Origin: JBGPEQ01 sp035518775
Lineage (GTDB): Bacteria; Pseudomonadota; Alphaproteobacteria; Dongiales; Dongiaceae
NCBI GenBank assembly: GCA_035518775.1
Contig: DATIXH010000066.1
Span: forward strand, 8,980 to 72,979
DNA: 64,000 nucleotides
Direction of reading: 5' to 3'
Shown here: in pieces, positions 1 through 7,630 of the stretch
Layout of the letters: every line of letters starts with the position of its first letter
Position numbering within the stretch: the stretch's first letter is position 1
Translations under genes and position numbers: made by a program
Notes under the pieces: generated by a model
What the model was told of the DNA's origin: nothing
What the model saw: the letters and a program-made list of their open reading frames with translations, nothing else
Database searches by the model: none

Positions 1-970
1 CCATCCAATTGGGCGCGAACGTCGTGCCCAGGCTGTAGCCGGTGGCGTTCAGGCGGTGGGCGCGGTGGCCGGCGGCGTCGCAGACGCGCGCATAGGCGTC
101 GAAGACCTCGCCGATGGGGCGGCCGGGCTTCAACGCGACCTTGCAGGCTTCGAGCGCATCGACGCTGACCTTGTGCATCCCGCGCTGTCCCGGGAGCGGC
201 TCTCCGATCGGGATCGTGCGCATCAGGCAGGCGTGGTAGTGGCGATAAGCGCCGGCGAACTCGAGGGTGAGCTGGTCGCGGGCATCGAGCTTGCGGCGGC
301 CGGTGAAATAGCGGCAGAGCAGGGCATCCTGGCCGGAGCCGATGATGTATTCGTTGGCAGGATCGTCGCCGCCACCCCGGAACACGGCGCCCTGCATTGC
401 CGCGATGATGTCGCCCTCGAAGGCGCCAGGGCCGGCCAAGCGGTGCGCCTCGTCGAGCGCGAGGTCGGCGAGCTCCGCCGCCCTGCGCACATAGGCTATC
501 TCGGCGGCGCTCTTCACGACGCGCAGGCGGCTGACGAGGTCGGAGGCGTCATCGAGCTTGCAGAAACCGTCGAGGGCGTTGTTGAGGCGCAGAGCGTTGC
601 GCCCGGTCAGGCCATAGGCCTCGTACTCGACGCCGAGCTTCCTGCCGCCGCAGCCAAGGCTGCGCAAGTAGTCCTTCAGTTGCACGGCTGGTTGCGCTTC
701 AGGGCCGTCGATCCAGATGCGGATGTCCTCGATGACCGAGGTATGCTTGGCCTGCAGCAGATCGGGCGCCCGCGTCAGCAGCATGAGCCGCCCGTCGGCG
801 CCGAGATAGAGGCACTGGAAGAACACGTAGCCGAACGTGTCGTAGCCGGTCAGGTAGAACATGCTCTCCTGCCGGAATATGAGCAGCCCGTCGAGGCCGC
901 GCTTCTGCATCAGCTCGATCGCGCGCCTGCGGCGCTCGGCCAGTTCCTCGCGGGTGAAGTGAAGGGCCAT
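1..970 (-). CDS. M24-family creatinase/ectoine-hydrolase-like peptidase (3' end off window)
   Basis: The reverse strand reads without a stop from ATG at 970 to the window edge, giving 323 residues of a protein that is usually about 390-400. The N-terminal creatinase-type domain (about 1-150, with SMFYLTGYDTFGY near 36-48) is followed by the pita-bread fold (from about 155: VKSAAEIAYVRRAAELAD). The metal-ligand positions of true aminopeptidases P look altered. Where those have an Asp-Ala-Gly and a later Asp before Thr-Arg-Thr, this protein has Glu237 and Cys248 (LEFAGAYRHYHACLMRT), and GYSLG (311-315) stands where a histidine region is expected. This resembles creatinase- or DoeA-like members that hydrolyse small C-N substrates rather than proline peptides. 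Substrate is not determined; membership of the fold is confident. Confidence 0.85.
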   Translation of the reverse strand, partial: MALHFTREELAERRRRAIELMQKRGLDGLLIFRQESMFYLTGYDTFGYVFFQCLYLGADGRLMLLTRAPDLLQAKHTSVIEDIRIWIDGPEAQPAVQLKDYLRSLGCGGRKLGVEYEAYGLTGRNALRLNNALDGFCKLDDASDLVSRLRVVKSAAEIAYVRRAAELADLALDEAHRLAGPGAFEGDIIAAMQGAVFRGGGDDPANEYIIGSGQDALLCRYFTGRRKLDARDQLTLEFAGAYRHYHACLMRTIPIGEPLPGQRGMHKVSVDALEACKVALKPGRPIGEVFDAYARVCDAAGHRAHRLNATGYSLGTTFAPNWM

Positions 971-1003
971 TCGTTTTCTCCTTGATACGCGGAGTAACAG
1001 GCC

Positions 1004-1107
1004 GCTCACCCTGACCCTCTCCGGCAAAGAGGGAGAGGGGACACGGTCAGAGCAGTTGCCCGATCGTGTCCCCTCGCCACGCAGTGGGAGAGGGGCTAGG
1101 GTGAGGG
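1004..1107. repeat. Imperfect inverted-repeat element at pgeF 3' end
   Basis: Outer arms CTCACCCTGACCCTCTCC (1005-1022) and the reverse complement of the segment ending at 1106 match closely. An inner pair GGGGACACGGTC (1037-1048) and GATCGTGTCCCC (1062-1073) also pairs. The left arm itself folds, CCCTCTCC against GGAGAGGG. The element lies just beyond the pgeF stop codon and upstream of the M24 gene, so it could act as a transcript-end hairpin. It looks like a dispersed intergenic palindrome, different from the GTAG-headed repeats elsewhere in the window. Confidence 0.7.
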
Positions 1108-1108
1108 C

Positions 1109-1879
1109 CTAGGACTCCGCCAATGCAATCACCGACAACCCGCGGCCATAGTCTTTCTCGCCAGCGAGGGTCGTACGGCGATAGCTGAAGAACAGGTCGG
1201 CTTCGGCGCAGGTGTCGCGAGCGACGGAGGCGGCAGCGCCGATGCCGAGGCGCTGCAGGCGGCTCACGACATAGCCTGGCAGGTCGAACATGAAATGCCC
1301 GGTGCGCTTGCTCGGCATGAAGAAACGGCGATTCTCCGGATCCTGCTGCAGGAAAGGCTGTGGGAACTCCGGCCCCACTTCGTAGGAGGCCTGGGCGATG
1401 CAGGGACCGACGGCGGCGCGCATGCGCGCGGGCTCTGCGCCGCGCTCGACCATGGCACGAACGACGGCCTCGACCACGCCGTTCACGGCGCCGCGCCAGC
1501 CGGCATGAGCGGCGCCGATGACGCCGGCCGCGGGATCGGCGAGCAGCACCGGCGCGCAGTCGGCGGTGGCGATGCCGAGGGCGATGCCCGACCGTGTCGT
1601 CACCATGGCGTCGACGCGCGGCCGCGCCTCGAGCGGCCAGGGCTTCGTCACCTCGACCACGTCGGCGCTGTGGATCTGATAGGTCGTCGCGAGCGCCCCT
1701 GCCGGCAAGCCGATCAGGGCGAGGGCCCGGCGGCGGTTCTCCGTGACATTGGCCGGCTGGTCGCTCGAGCCATAGCCGCAGTTGAGCGAGGCGTAGATGC
1801 CGCCGCTGACACCGCCTTGACGAGTGAAGAAGCCGTGGCGGACGCGCGGGCAGTCTCTCAGGGTCTCGGCTTGGATCAT
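1109..1879 (-). CDS. pgeF: PgeF/YfiH-type laccase-domain purine nucleoside phosphorylase
   Basis: A 256-residue protein of the DUF152/YfiH family. Members are cytosolic multicopper-fold enzymes reported to act as purine nucleoside phosphorylases or adenosine deaminases, and to clear mis-incorporated amino acids in peptidoglycan precursors. Visible motifs are HGFFTRQGGVS (15-25), HSADV with His70, TADCAPVLLAD with Cys108, GAAHAGWRG with His125, and GPCI; His70, Cys108 and His125 fit the zinc site. The start overlaps the stop of the upstream methyltransferase by 4 bp (1876-1879), so the two are translationally coupled in an lgt-midA-pgeF operon, an order common in alphaproteobacteria. Confidence 0.93.
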   Translation of the reverse strand: MIQAETLRDCPRVRHGFFTRQGGVSGGIYASLNCGYGSSDQPANVTENRRRALALIGLPAGALATTYQIHSADVVEVTKPWPLEARPRVDAMVTTRSGIALGIATADCAPVLLADPAAGVIGAAHAGWRGAVNGVVEAVVRAMVERGAEPARMRAAVGPCIAQASYEVGPEFPQPFLQQDPENRRFFMPSKRTGHFMFDLPGYVVSRLQRLGIGAAASVARDTCAEADLFFSYRRTTLAGEKDYGRGLSVIALAES

Positions 1880-2973
1880 GCGGCAGGCGGCTGGTCGAAC
1901 CCGGGCGGCGTGGGTGGCGGCGGCGCGGCGATCGCGAGCGCCTTGAACAGGGTGCCCATTTGCTCGAGATGGAGCAAGCGTTCGGTGGCCGTGCGGATGT
2001 CGGCGGCCTGTGCCGGCGTGGCGTTGCGCTCGAGCATAGCGGCGCGCAGCTTGATGCCGAGGCGCTCGAGCAACGTGTTCTGGGCAATGGGGCCATACAC
2101 CGCGGCGCCCGCCTCGCGCGCGGCCCGCGCCAGCGCGCCGAAATCGACGTGTGCGGCCAGATCGGCCGTGCCGGGCTCCGTCAGAACACCATGCTTTCTG
2201 TGCCGGCGCACGGCCTGCAGGCTGTCGCCGCTGCCAGTGCCGTCATGGCCGTAGTCGACGATCAGCGCCGCGCCGCCATGCGCCGCGACCCGGCGGCCGA
2301 TCGCGGCCGCCAGCGCGATCCCGGCCGGACAGGTCTCGACGACCAAGCCCTGACGCGCCGGCTGCGGCGGTGCCATCAGGGCGAATGCGGCGCCGGGAGG
2401 ACGAAGTGCGAAGGCGAGGCCGCCGCTGCCGTCGACGTCGATGACACGTTCGAGCCAACGCCCGCCCTGGAACTCGAACTGGTGAATCGGGAGCGCGTCG
2501 AACAACTCGTTGGTGACGAGGAGGAGCGGGCCGTCAGGCACCTGGTCGAAGGTGTCGTGCCAGTACGGCACGATCGCCGGCGCAGCCTGCCGCAGCGTCT
2601 CCGCCTGCCGTCCGCGCAGATAGGGGCTCGTCTCGACCATGTGCAGGTCGACGGCGGCGTGGAAGCCCGGGACGTTGCGGGTGCCGCGGAGGGCATCGGC
2701 CATCAGCGTGCCGCGGCCTGGTCCCAGTTCGACCAGACGCACCGCGGGCCGCCCGATCGCCTGCCAGGCAGTGGCGCACCAGGCGCCCAGCAACTCGCCG
2801 AACACCTGGCTGATCTCCGGCGCGGTGATGAAGTCGCCGGCCAGGCCGAAGGGATCGCCCTGTTTATAGTAGCCATATTGCGGGTGGCCGAGCGCCTCCG
2901 CCATGTACTCGGCGACGGTGATGGGGCCGGCGATGCGGATGCGCCGGGCCAGCAGCTCCCCCAGCGGACTCAT
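1876..2973 (-). CDS. SAM-dependent methyltransferase, MidA/NDUFAF7 family
   Basis: 365 residues of the DUF185 family, whose mitochondrial member NDUFAF7 methylates an arginine of a complex I subunit; the bacterial target is not settled. Motifs: the N-terminal region GPITVAEYMAEALGHPQYGYY, FGLAGDFITAPEISQVFGE, the SAM-binding glycine motif LVELGPGRGTLM, and TNELFDALPIHQF. A start 45 bp further upstream exists, but ATG at 2973 leaves a natural 10-bp gap after the lgt stop and begins the family consensus (MSPLGELLARRI). The C-terminal tail is proline-rich (APPPPTPPGF). It overlaps pgeF by 4 bp. Confidence 0.9.
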   Translation of the reverse strand: MSPLGELLARRIRIAGPITVAEYMAEALGHPQYGYYKQGDPFGLAGDFITAPEISQVFGELLGAWCATAWQAIGRPAVRLVELGPGRGTLMADALRGTRNVPGFHAAVDLHMVETSPYLRGRQAETLRQAAPAIVPYWHDTFDQVPDGPLLLVTNELFDALPIHQFEFQGGRWLERVIDVDGSGGLAFALRPPGAAFALMAPPQPARQGLVVETCPAGIALAAAIGRRVAAHGGAALIVDYGHDGTGSGDSLQAVRRHRKHGVLTEPGTADLAAHVDFGALARAAREAGAAVYGPIAQNTLLERLGIKLRAAMLERNATPAQAADIRTATERLLHLEQMGTLFKALAIAAPPPPTPPGFDQPPAA

Positions 2974-2983
2974 CGCGACGATC

Positions 2984-3829
2984 TCACTTGGTCGCTTGCG
3001 GCGCGACGCGCAGCGCACGCCAGATGAAGAAGCCGCCGGCGATCAGCATCGGCAGCGACAGCCACTGGCCCATGGTCGTGCCGGCGGCGATGAAGCCGAG
3101 GAACGCGTCGGGCTCGCGGAAGATCTCGGCGACGATGCGGGCGAGCGCGTAGCCGGCGAGGAAGGTGCCCGTCACCAGGCCGTGGCGGCGGCGCACGGAT
3201 TCGTTCTGCATCAATACGAACAGGACGATGAAGAGGACGATGCCTTCGAGGCCGGCCTCGTAGAGCTGGCTCGGATGGCGCGGGAGCTGCGCCGGATCGG
3301 TCGGAAACACCATCGCCCAGGGCACGTCGGCCGGGCGGCCGTAGAGTTCCGCGTTCACGAAATTGGCGAGCCGGCCGAGGAAGAGGCCGATCGGCACGGC
3401 CGCCGTTACGATGTCGCACAGGGCAAGGAACGGAATCTTATGGCGGCGCGCGAACAGGATCAGCGCCAGGATGACGCCGACGGTGCCGCCATGGAACGAC
3501 ATGCCGCCGTGCCAGAGCTGGAGGATCGTGGCGGGATCCGCGAAATACTGGCTCGGCTGATAGAACAGCACATAGCCGAGGCGCCCGCCCAGAATGACGC
3601 CGACGATAGCCCAGACTAGGAAGTCGTCGAGCTGGAGCGTGGTGACGGTGACTGGGCGCTTCTTCGCCAGCCAGACGCAGTAGCGCCAGCCGATCACGAG
3701 CCCGACGATGTAGGCCAGCGCGTACCAGCGTAGCGCGAACGGCCCCAGCGTCAGGCCGAAGATCTCGAACGGCCCGATCGGGGGAAAAACGTTCGGCCCG
3801 ATGTTGGGGAAGGTCAGGGTGATGAACAT
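2984..3829 (-). CDS. lgt: Prolipoprotein diacylglyceryl transferase
   Basis: 281 residues with about seven membrane segments. Lgt transfers diacylglyceryl from phosphatidylglycerol to the lipobox cysteine of prolipoproteins in the inner membrane. Diagnostic motifs are RWYALAYIVG, HGGMSFHGG, the signature GRLANFVNAELYGRP, and RHPSQLYEA. ATG at 3829 begins the usual MFITLTFPNIGP and is preferred to the longer frame starting at 3934. First gene of the lgt-midA-pgeF operon; transcribed divergently from the ubiK-like gene. Substrates encoded in this window include MlaA, BamD, the MltB-like protein, the VWA protein and the small lipoproteins. Confidence 0.97.
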   Translation of the reverse strand: MFITLTFPNIGPNVFPPIGPFEIFGLTLGPFALRWYALAYIVGLVIGWRYCVWLAKKRPVTVTTLQLDDFLVWAIVGVILGGRLGYVLFYQPSQYFADPATILQLWHGGMSFHGGTVGVILALILFARRHKIPFLALCDIVTAAVPIGLFLGRLANFVNAELYGRPADVPWAMVFPTDPAQLPRHPSQLYEAGLEGIVLFIVLFVLMQNESVRRRHGLVTGTFLAGYALARIVAEIFREPDAFLGFIAAGTTMGQWLSLPMLIAGGFFIWRALRVAPQATK

Positions 3830-3945
3830 GCGGGCAGCCCTTATAGAGAGCCGTGTCGATCCGTACAAGCTGGGTAGCCGCCGCCAGGATTGCACCGCCT
3901 GCAGCGGCCGCCGATAATCGGCCAGGCGATGCAAGAGGAGCAGCC

Positions 3946-4209
3946 ATGCAGACGCAGAACCCGTTTCTCGACGACCTCGCCAAGGTGGCGGCCGGGGCGG
4001 TCGGCGGACTTTCCGGCATCAAGCACGAGGTGGAGACGCGGCTGCGCGAGCAGTTCGAGCGCATCCTCGGCCGGATGGACCTGGTGACGCGCGAGGAGTT
4101 CGAGGTGGTCAAGGCCATGGCCGCGAAGGCGCGGGCCGAGCAGGAGACGATGGCCGCGCGCCTGGCGGCGCTCGAAGCCAAGCTGGGTGAAACCGCACAT
4201 CAGCCCTGA
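3946..4209 (+). CDS. ubiK: UbiK-like accessory factor (BMFP/YqiC family)
   Basis: An 87-residue, strongly helical protein. The family forms membrane-associated trimeric coiled coils; UbiK in E. coli assists the ubiquinone biosynthesis complex. The sequence shows the typical N-terminal amphipathic stretch (NPFLDDLAKVAAGAVGGL), then a charged region with MDLVTREEFEVVKAMAAKARAE and a C-terminal coiled coil (RLAALEAKL). GAGGAG lies 6 nt upstream of ATG 3946, so this start is chosen over 3853. It is the first gene after the divergent promoter shared with lgt. Family assignment is confident; the ubiquinone role is by homology. Confidence 0.85.
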   Translation: MQTQNPFLDDLAKVAAGAVGGLSGIKHEVETRLREQFERILGRMDLVTREEFEVVKAMAAKARAEQETMAARLAALEAKLGETAHQP

Positions 4210-4374
4210 GCGCCACTTTTTTCGGTGGATAACTCAACAGGACTCTTGCGCGCGAATCGCAGTTTTGGCACCCTACTAATGGTGGGTAGTGATTTGCCGG
4301 TGGCCATATGTCGGGGTCCGGCTCACCCACCCCGGAGGGGAACCCCGAGCTGGCGGTCACCGAGTGGGGGCGGG

Positions 4375-4878
4375 ATGGCCGTTGTTTCCGCAGGCCGACC
4401 AGAAAGCGCCAGCAATCCGATCGATCTCCTGGAGGAATTCGTCAGCGCGAACGACTGGCGCTTCGACCGCACGACTGACGCCGAGATGGTGGTGGAACTG
4501 CGCGGGAGCTGGTGCGATTACCGGCTCTACTTCGTGTGGCAGGAGGACCTCGGAGCCGTCTATTTCTCCTGCCTGTTCGACGTGCGCATACCGCCCAACA
4601 AGCGGACGAGCGCCTGCGCCCTGCTGGCGCTGATCAACGAGAAGCTCTGGCTCGGGCATTTCGACTTGTGCTCAGAAGACCTGGTGCCGATGTTCCGCCA
4701 CACGCTGCTCGTGCGCGGCACCGGACGGGTCTCGGCCGAGCAGTTCGAGGACGTCGTCGACATCGCCTTCAGTGAATGCGAGCGCTTCTTTCCGGCCTTT
4801 CAGTTCGTGCTCTGGGGCGGTAAGAGTCCGGAAGAGGCATTGGCAGCGGCCATGCTGGAGACCGTCGGCGAGGCCTGA
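4375..4878 (+). CDS. YbjN domain-containing protein
   Basis: About 167 residues from ATG 4375. An alternative upstream start at 4225 adds 50 low-complexity residues with no family similarity. The fold resembles type III secretion chaperones, with conserved features NPIDLLEEFVSANDWRFDR, YRLYFVWQEDLGAVYFSCLFD, and a C-terminal FVLWGGKSPEEALAAA. YbjN proteins are linked to stress and motility regulation in enterobacteria, but their biochemical role is not established. It ends 5 bp before proC, and the YbjN-proC order recurs in alphaproteobacteria, so co-transcription is likely. Confidence 0.82.
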   Translation: MAVVSAGRPESASNPIDLLEEFVSANDWRFDRTTDAEMVVELRGSWCDYRLYFVWQEDLGAVYFSCLFDVRIPPNKRTSACALLALINEKLWLGHFDLCSEDLVPMFRHTLLVRGTGRVSAEQFEDVVDIAFSECERFFPAFQFVLWGGKSPEEALAAAMLETVGEA

Positions 4879-4883
4879 GTTCC

Positions 4884-5702
4884 ATGACAATCAGCGGGCA
4901 TCTGCTGCTCGTCGGCTGCGGCAAGATGGGCGGGGCCATGCTGCGCGGCTGGCTCCAGCGCGGCGTGCGGCCGGACGACATCACGGTGGTCGAGCCGAAC
5001 GCGGCCGCGGCCGCCGATCTGGCCGCCGCGGGCGTTCGCATCGTCATGGACGCGGCGAAGCTTCCGGCCGACCTGAAGCCGGCCGTCGTCCTGATCGCGG
5101 TGAAGCCGCAGATGACCGACGGCGCGGTGCCGGCCTACCGGCGCTTCACCGGGGCGGGCACGGTCTTTCTCTCCATCGCCGCAGGGCGCACGATCGCCTA
5201 TTTTGAGCGCCACCTGGGCGCACAGGCTGCGATCGTGCGGGCCATGCCGAACACGCCGGCGGCGGTCGGACGGGGCATCACTGTCGCCTGCGCCAATCAG
5301 CGGGTGACCTCCGGCCAACGTAGCCTGTGCGATGCGCTGCTGGCGGCCGTGGGCGAGGTGGCCTGGGTGCCGGACGAGGGCCTGCTCGATGCCGTCACAG
5401 CGGTCAGCGGGGGCGGTCCGGCGTATGTGTTTCTGCTCATCGAGTGCTTGGCGGAGGCCGCCGTCGCCGCCGGGCTCCCGGCCGACCTCGCTATGCGGCT
5501 GGCGCGGGTCACCGTCTCCGGCGCTGGTGAGCTGGCACGGTTGTCGGACGAGCCCGCCTCCGTCCTGCGCCAGAACGTGACCAGTCCGGCCGGCACGACG
5601 CTCGAGGCGCTGAAGATCCTGATGGCGGCCGATGGGCTGCAGCCGCTCATGACCAAGGCCATCGCCGCGGCGACGCGCCGCTCGCGCGAGCTCGCGGGTT
5701 AG
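4884..5702 (+). CDS. proC: Pyrroline-5-carboxylate reductase
   Basis: 272 residues, the normal ProC length. It catalyses NAD(P)H-dependent reduction of 1-pyrroline-5-carboxylate to proline, the last step of proline synthesis. The Rossmann motif GCGKMGGAMLRGW is at 11-23, followed by AVKPQ, RAMPNTPAAVGRG and the C-terminal signature region AVSGGGPAYVFLLIE, with NVTSPAGTTLEAL near the end. ATG 4884 follows the YbjN stop by 5 bp; the YbaK-like gene starts 9 bp after its stop. The run looks like one operon. Confidence 0.96.
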   Translation: MTISGHLLLVGCGKMGGAMLRGWLQRGVRPDDITVVEPNAAAAADLAAAGVRIVMDAAKLPADLKPAVVLIAVKPQMTDGAVPAYRRFTGAGTVFLSIAAGRTIAYFERHLGAQAAIVRAMPNTPAAVGRGITVACANQRVTSGQRSLCDALLAAVGEVAWVPDEGLLDAVTAVSGGGPAYVFLLIECLAEAAVAAGLPADLAMRLARVTVSGAGELARLSDEPASVLRQNVTSPAGTTLEALKILMAADGLQPLMTKAIAAATRRSRELAG

Positions 5703-5711
5703 CTCGTCGCC

Positions 5712-6188
5712 ATGGCCGAGCTCCGCACCAGCGCCGAGCGCGTGCGTCAGGCTCTGGCCGCGCTCGGCCACACAGCGGAAATCAAGGAATTCGCCGAGAC
5801 CACGCGCACCTCGGCGGATGCCGCCGCGGCGATCGGTTGCACTGTGGCTCAGATCGCGAAGTCGCTGGTGTTCCGCGCCATCGCCTCGGGCCGGGCCGTG
5901 CTGGTGATCGCCAGCGGGGCCAATCGCGTCGATGAGAAGCTGCTCGCCGCCGCTCTGGACGACCGCATCGCCAAGGCGGATGCCACCTTCGTGCGCGACA
6001 AGACCGGCTTTGCCATCGGCGGCGTCGCGCCCGTCGGCCATACCGAGAAGCCGATCACGTTCATCGATGAAGATCTACTCCAGCACGCGGAGATCTGGGC
6101 CGCCGCCGGCACGCCGAATGCGGTCTTTCGTCTGACACCGCAGGCGCTCGTCGCCATGACGGGCGGGCGGGTGATCGCGATCAAATAG
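5712..6188 (+). CDS. YbaK/EbsC-type aminoacyl-tRNA deacylase domain protein
   Basis: 158 residues of the YbaK/ProX editing family, which hydrolyses mischarged tRNA such as Cys-tRNA(Pro) or Ala-tRNA(Pro). Visible elements are the conserved Lys region TVAQIAKSLVFRA, the GFAIGGVAPVGH loop characteristic of the substrate pocket, and NAVFRLTPQALVAMTGG at the C-terminus. Exact tRNA specificity cannot be read from the sequence. It lies downstream of proC, which fits a proline-related context but does not prove it. Confidence 0.88.
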   Translation: MAELRTSAERVRQALAALGHTAEIKEFAETTRTSADAAAAIGCTVAQIAKSLVFRAIASGRAVLVIASGANRVDEKLLAAALDDRIAKADATFVRDKTGFAIGGVAPVGHTEKPITFIDEDLLQHAEIWAAAGTPNAVFRLTPQALVAMTGGRVIAIK

Positions 6189-6267
6189 CCGCGCCTCTTC
6201 TGCGCGCCGCCGACCACTCCCATTTTAGAGGGCAGGGTCGTAGAGTACCTTCCGAACAGGAGCGACC

Positions 6268-6876
6268 ATGGCGAAGAAGGCGGAAACCAAACAGGCTGAC
6301 CCCTCGAAGTCCGTGATTGCAGCGGCGCTCCGTCTGGCGGCCGAGCGCGGCTGGGCGGCCCTCGCGCTGGCCGATATTGCTGCTGCGGCGAAGCTGTCGT
6401 TGGCGGAGCTCTACGCTACCTATCCCTCGAAGACGGCGATCCTGATCGCGTTGAGCCGCGAGGTCGACCGCCAGGTGTTGGCCGGCCTTGAAGAGGGAGG
6501 GGAGGAATCGACGCGCGACCGGCTGTTCGATCTCATCATGAAGCGCTTCGATGCCTTGGCGCCCTATCGGGAAGGCCTCTCCGCCGTCGCCCGCGATGCC
6601 GGGCGCGATCCGGTGGCCGCACTCTGCGGCATGGGCCAACTCGCTCGCTCGATGGGCCTGATGCTGGAGGCCGCCGGCGTGTCCTCCTCCGGGCTGGTCG
6701 GCGCGCTCAGGACGAAGGCCCTCGGGGCGATCTACTTGGCGACCATGCGGGACTGGTTCCGCGACGACAGCACCGACAAGGCCCGGACCATGGCCGCCCT
6801 CGACGGCCGGCTGCGCCGCGCCGAGGGCTGGGCCCGCCGATTCGACCGCCAAGGAGTGGCCAAGAACCCCGCCTGA
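6268..6876 (+). CDS. TetR/AcrR-type HTH regulator (COQ9-like C-terminal half possible)
   Basis: 202 residues. The N-terminal part after a lysine-rich start contains a TetR-like helix-turn-helix: AALRLAAERGWAALALADIAAAAKLSLAELYATYPSKTAIL (about 15-55, in pieces). The C-terminal half (RTKALGAIYLATMRDWFRDDSTDKARTMAALDGRL) is helical and recalls the lipid-binding COQ9/TetR fold, so an alternative is a ubiquinone-associated protein rather than a repressor. RBS AGGAG lies 6 nt before ATG 6268. It stands upstream of the phasin gene, but nothing shown here ties it to phasin control. Confidence 0.7.
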   Translation: MAKKAETKQADPSKSVIAAALRLAAERGWAALALADIAAAAKLSLAELYATYPSKTAILIALSREVDRQVLAGLEEGGEESTRDRLFDLIMKRFDALAPYREGLSAVARDAGRDPVAALCGMGQLARSMGLMLEAAGVSSSGLVGALRTKALGAIYLATMRDWFRDDSTDKARTMAALDGRLRRAEGWARRFDRQGVAKNPA

Positions 6877-6899
6877 ATTAATTTGCATTAACTAAAAAT

Positions 6900-6973
6900 T
6901 GCTGCACTGCAAAAAGTACTTGACGCAGGTGCAGCATGCCTACATATTAGGCTTATCGTTGTGCAGTGCAGCA
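6900..6973. promoter_or_regulatory. Inverted TGC-rich operator pair flanking phasin promoter
   Basis: TGCTGCACTGCA at 6900-6911 and its exact reverse complement TGCAGTGCAGCA at 6962-6973 lie 62 bp apart centre to centre, on either side of the promoter. A third partial copy, TGCAGCA, is at 6930-6936 inside the spacer. TGC-rich motifs of this kind are bound by PhaR repressors upstream of phasin genes in alphaproteobacteria. The sequence match is direct; the identity of the regulator is inferred. Confidence 0.6.
6920..6948 (+). promoter_or_regulatory. Sigma-70-type promoter of the phasin gene
   Basis: TTGACG (6920-6925) and CATATT (6943-6948) are separated by 17 bp in an AT-rich stretch that contrasts with the surrounding coding sequence. 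The predicted start near 6955 gives a leader of about 60 nt before the phasin ATG, and the second operator half (6962-6973) would lie within the early transcribed region. Confidence 0.6.
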
Positions 6974-7013
6974 TATTTTCCGCAACCCTAATCCTGAGAG
7001 GGAGTTCCGCCCC

Positions 7014-7511
7014 ATGGCCAAGGCCAACCCACTGTTCGATACCGAAGGTTTCAAAGTCCCCGATTTCACGAAGTTCTACGGCGACTTCAACAAGGCTGCG
7101 GCCGATTTCGGCAAGCTGTTCGTGAACGGTAAGACGCCGTTCGACTTCGAGGCCGCCATCGCCCTGCAGCGCAAGAACGTCGAGGCCTTCACGGCCGCCA
7201 ACCGCATTGCGGTCGAGGGCACCCAGGCCGTCCTGCGCCGTCAGGCCGAGTTGGTCCGCGAGGCGATCGAGGAGCTGTCGACGGTCTCCAAGGAGTTCAC
7301 CGCCGCCGGCACCGCCGAGGACAAGCTCGCGAAGCAGACCGAACTCGCCAAGGCCGCGTTCGAGTCGGCGCTCGCCAACGTGCGCGAGCTGTCGGGCCTG
7401 GTGCAGAAGGCCAGCGACGAGGCCGTGTCGGTCATCAGCAAGCGCGTCGTCGACAACTTCGACGAGATGAAGAGCGCGCTGCAGCCGAAGGCCGCCGCCG
7501 CGAAAAAGTAA
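7014..7511 (+). CDS. Phasin family protein (PHA granule-associated)
   Basis: 165 residues of the phasin_2 type: small, charged, helical, no signal peptide. Phasins coat polyhydroxyalkanoate granules in the cytoplasm and limit coalescence. The sequence shows NPLFDTEGFKVPDFTKFYGDF at the start, then a long amphipathic region (IALQRKNVEAFTAANRIAVEG, VLRRQAELVREAIEELST) and an Ala/Lys tail (LQPKAAAAKK). The purine-rich GAGAGGGAG precedes ATG 7014, which is preferred over the in-frame ATG at 6966 inside the operator region. It has its own promoter and a strong terminator, so it is probably monocistronic and abundant. phaC lies 20 kb away. Confidence 0.9.
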   Translation: MAKANPLFDTEGFKVPDFTKFYGDFNKAAADFGKLFVNGKTPFDFEAAIALQRKNVEAFTAANRIAVEGTQAVLRRQAELVREAIEELSTVSKEFTAAGTAEDKLAKQTELAKAAFESALANVRELSGLVQKASDEAVSVISKRVVDNFDEMKSALQPKAAAAKK

Positions 7512-7512
7512 G

Positions 7513-7582
7513 CTTCGGTCTCCCCCTGACCGAAGACCAGCGTGGGCCGTTCCGCCGCTAGGCGGAATGGCCCTTTGCTTTT
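7513..7582 (+). terminator. Rho-independent terminator after phasin
   Basis: Two hairpins follow the stop. The first pairs CTTCGGTC (7513-7520) with GACCGAAG (7528-7535). The second has a 13-bp stem, 7544-7556 with 7561-7573 (one G-T wobble) and a GCTA loop, followed directly by TTTGCTTTT (7574-7582). The second is a textbook intrinsic terminator. Confidence 0.9.
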
Positions 7583-7630
7583 GCGGACACCCCGCGATAG
7601 CGTCCGCCGCCGATTGCACAGGGGGCTTCC

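Noticed and set aside
56..985. Forward 309-aa frame at the left edge
   Set aside because: It is the antisense shadow of the M24 peptidase gene, whose reverse-strand frame shows clear family sequence.
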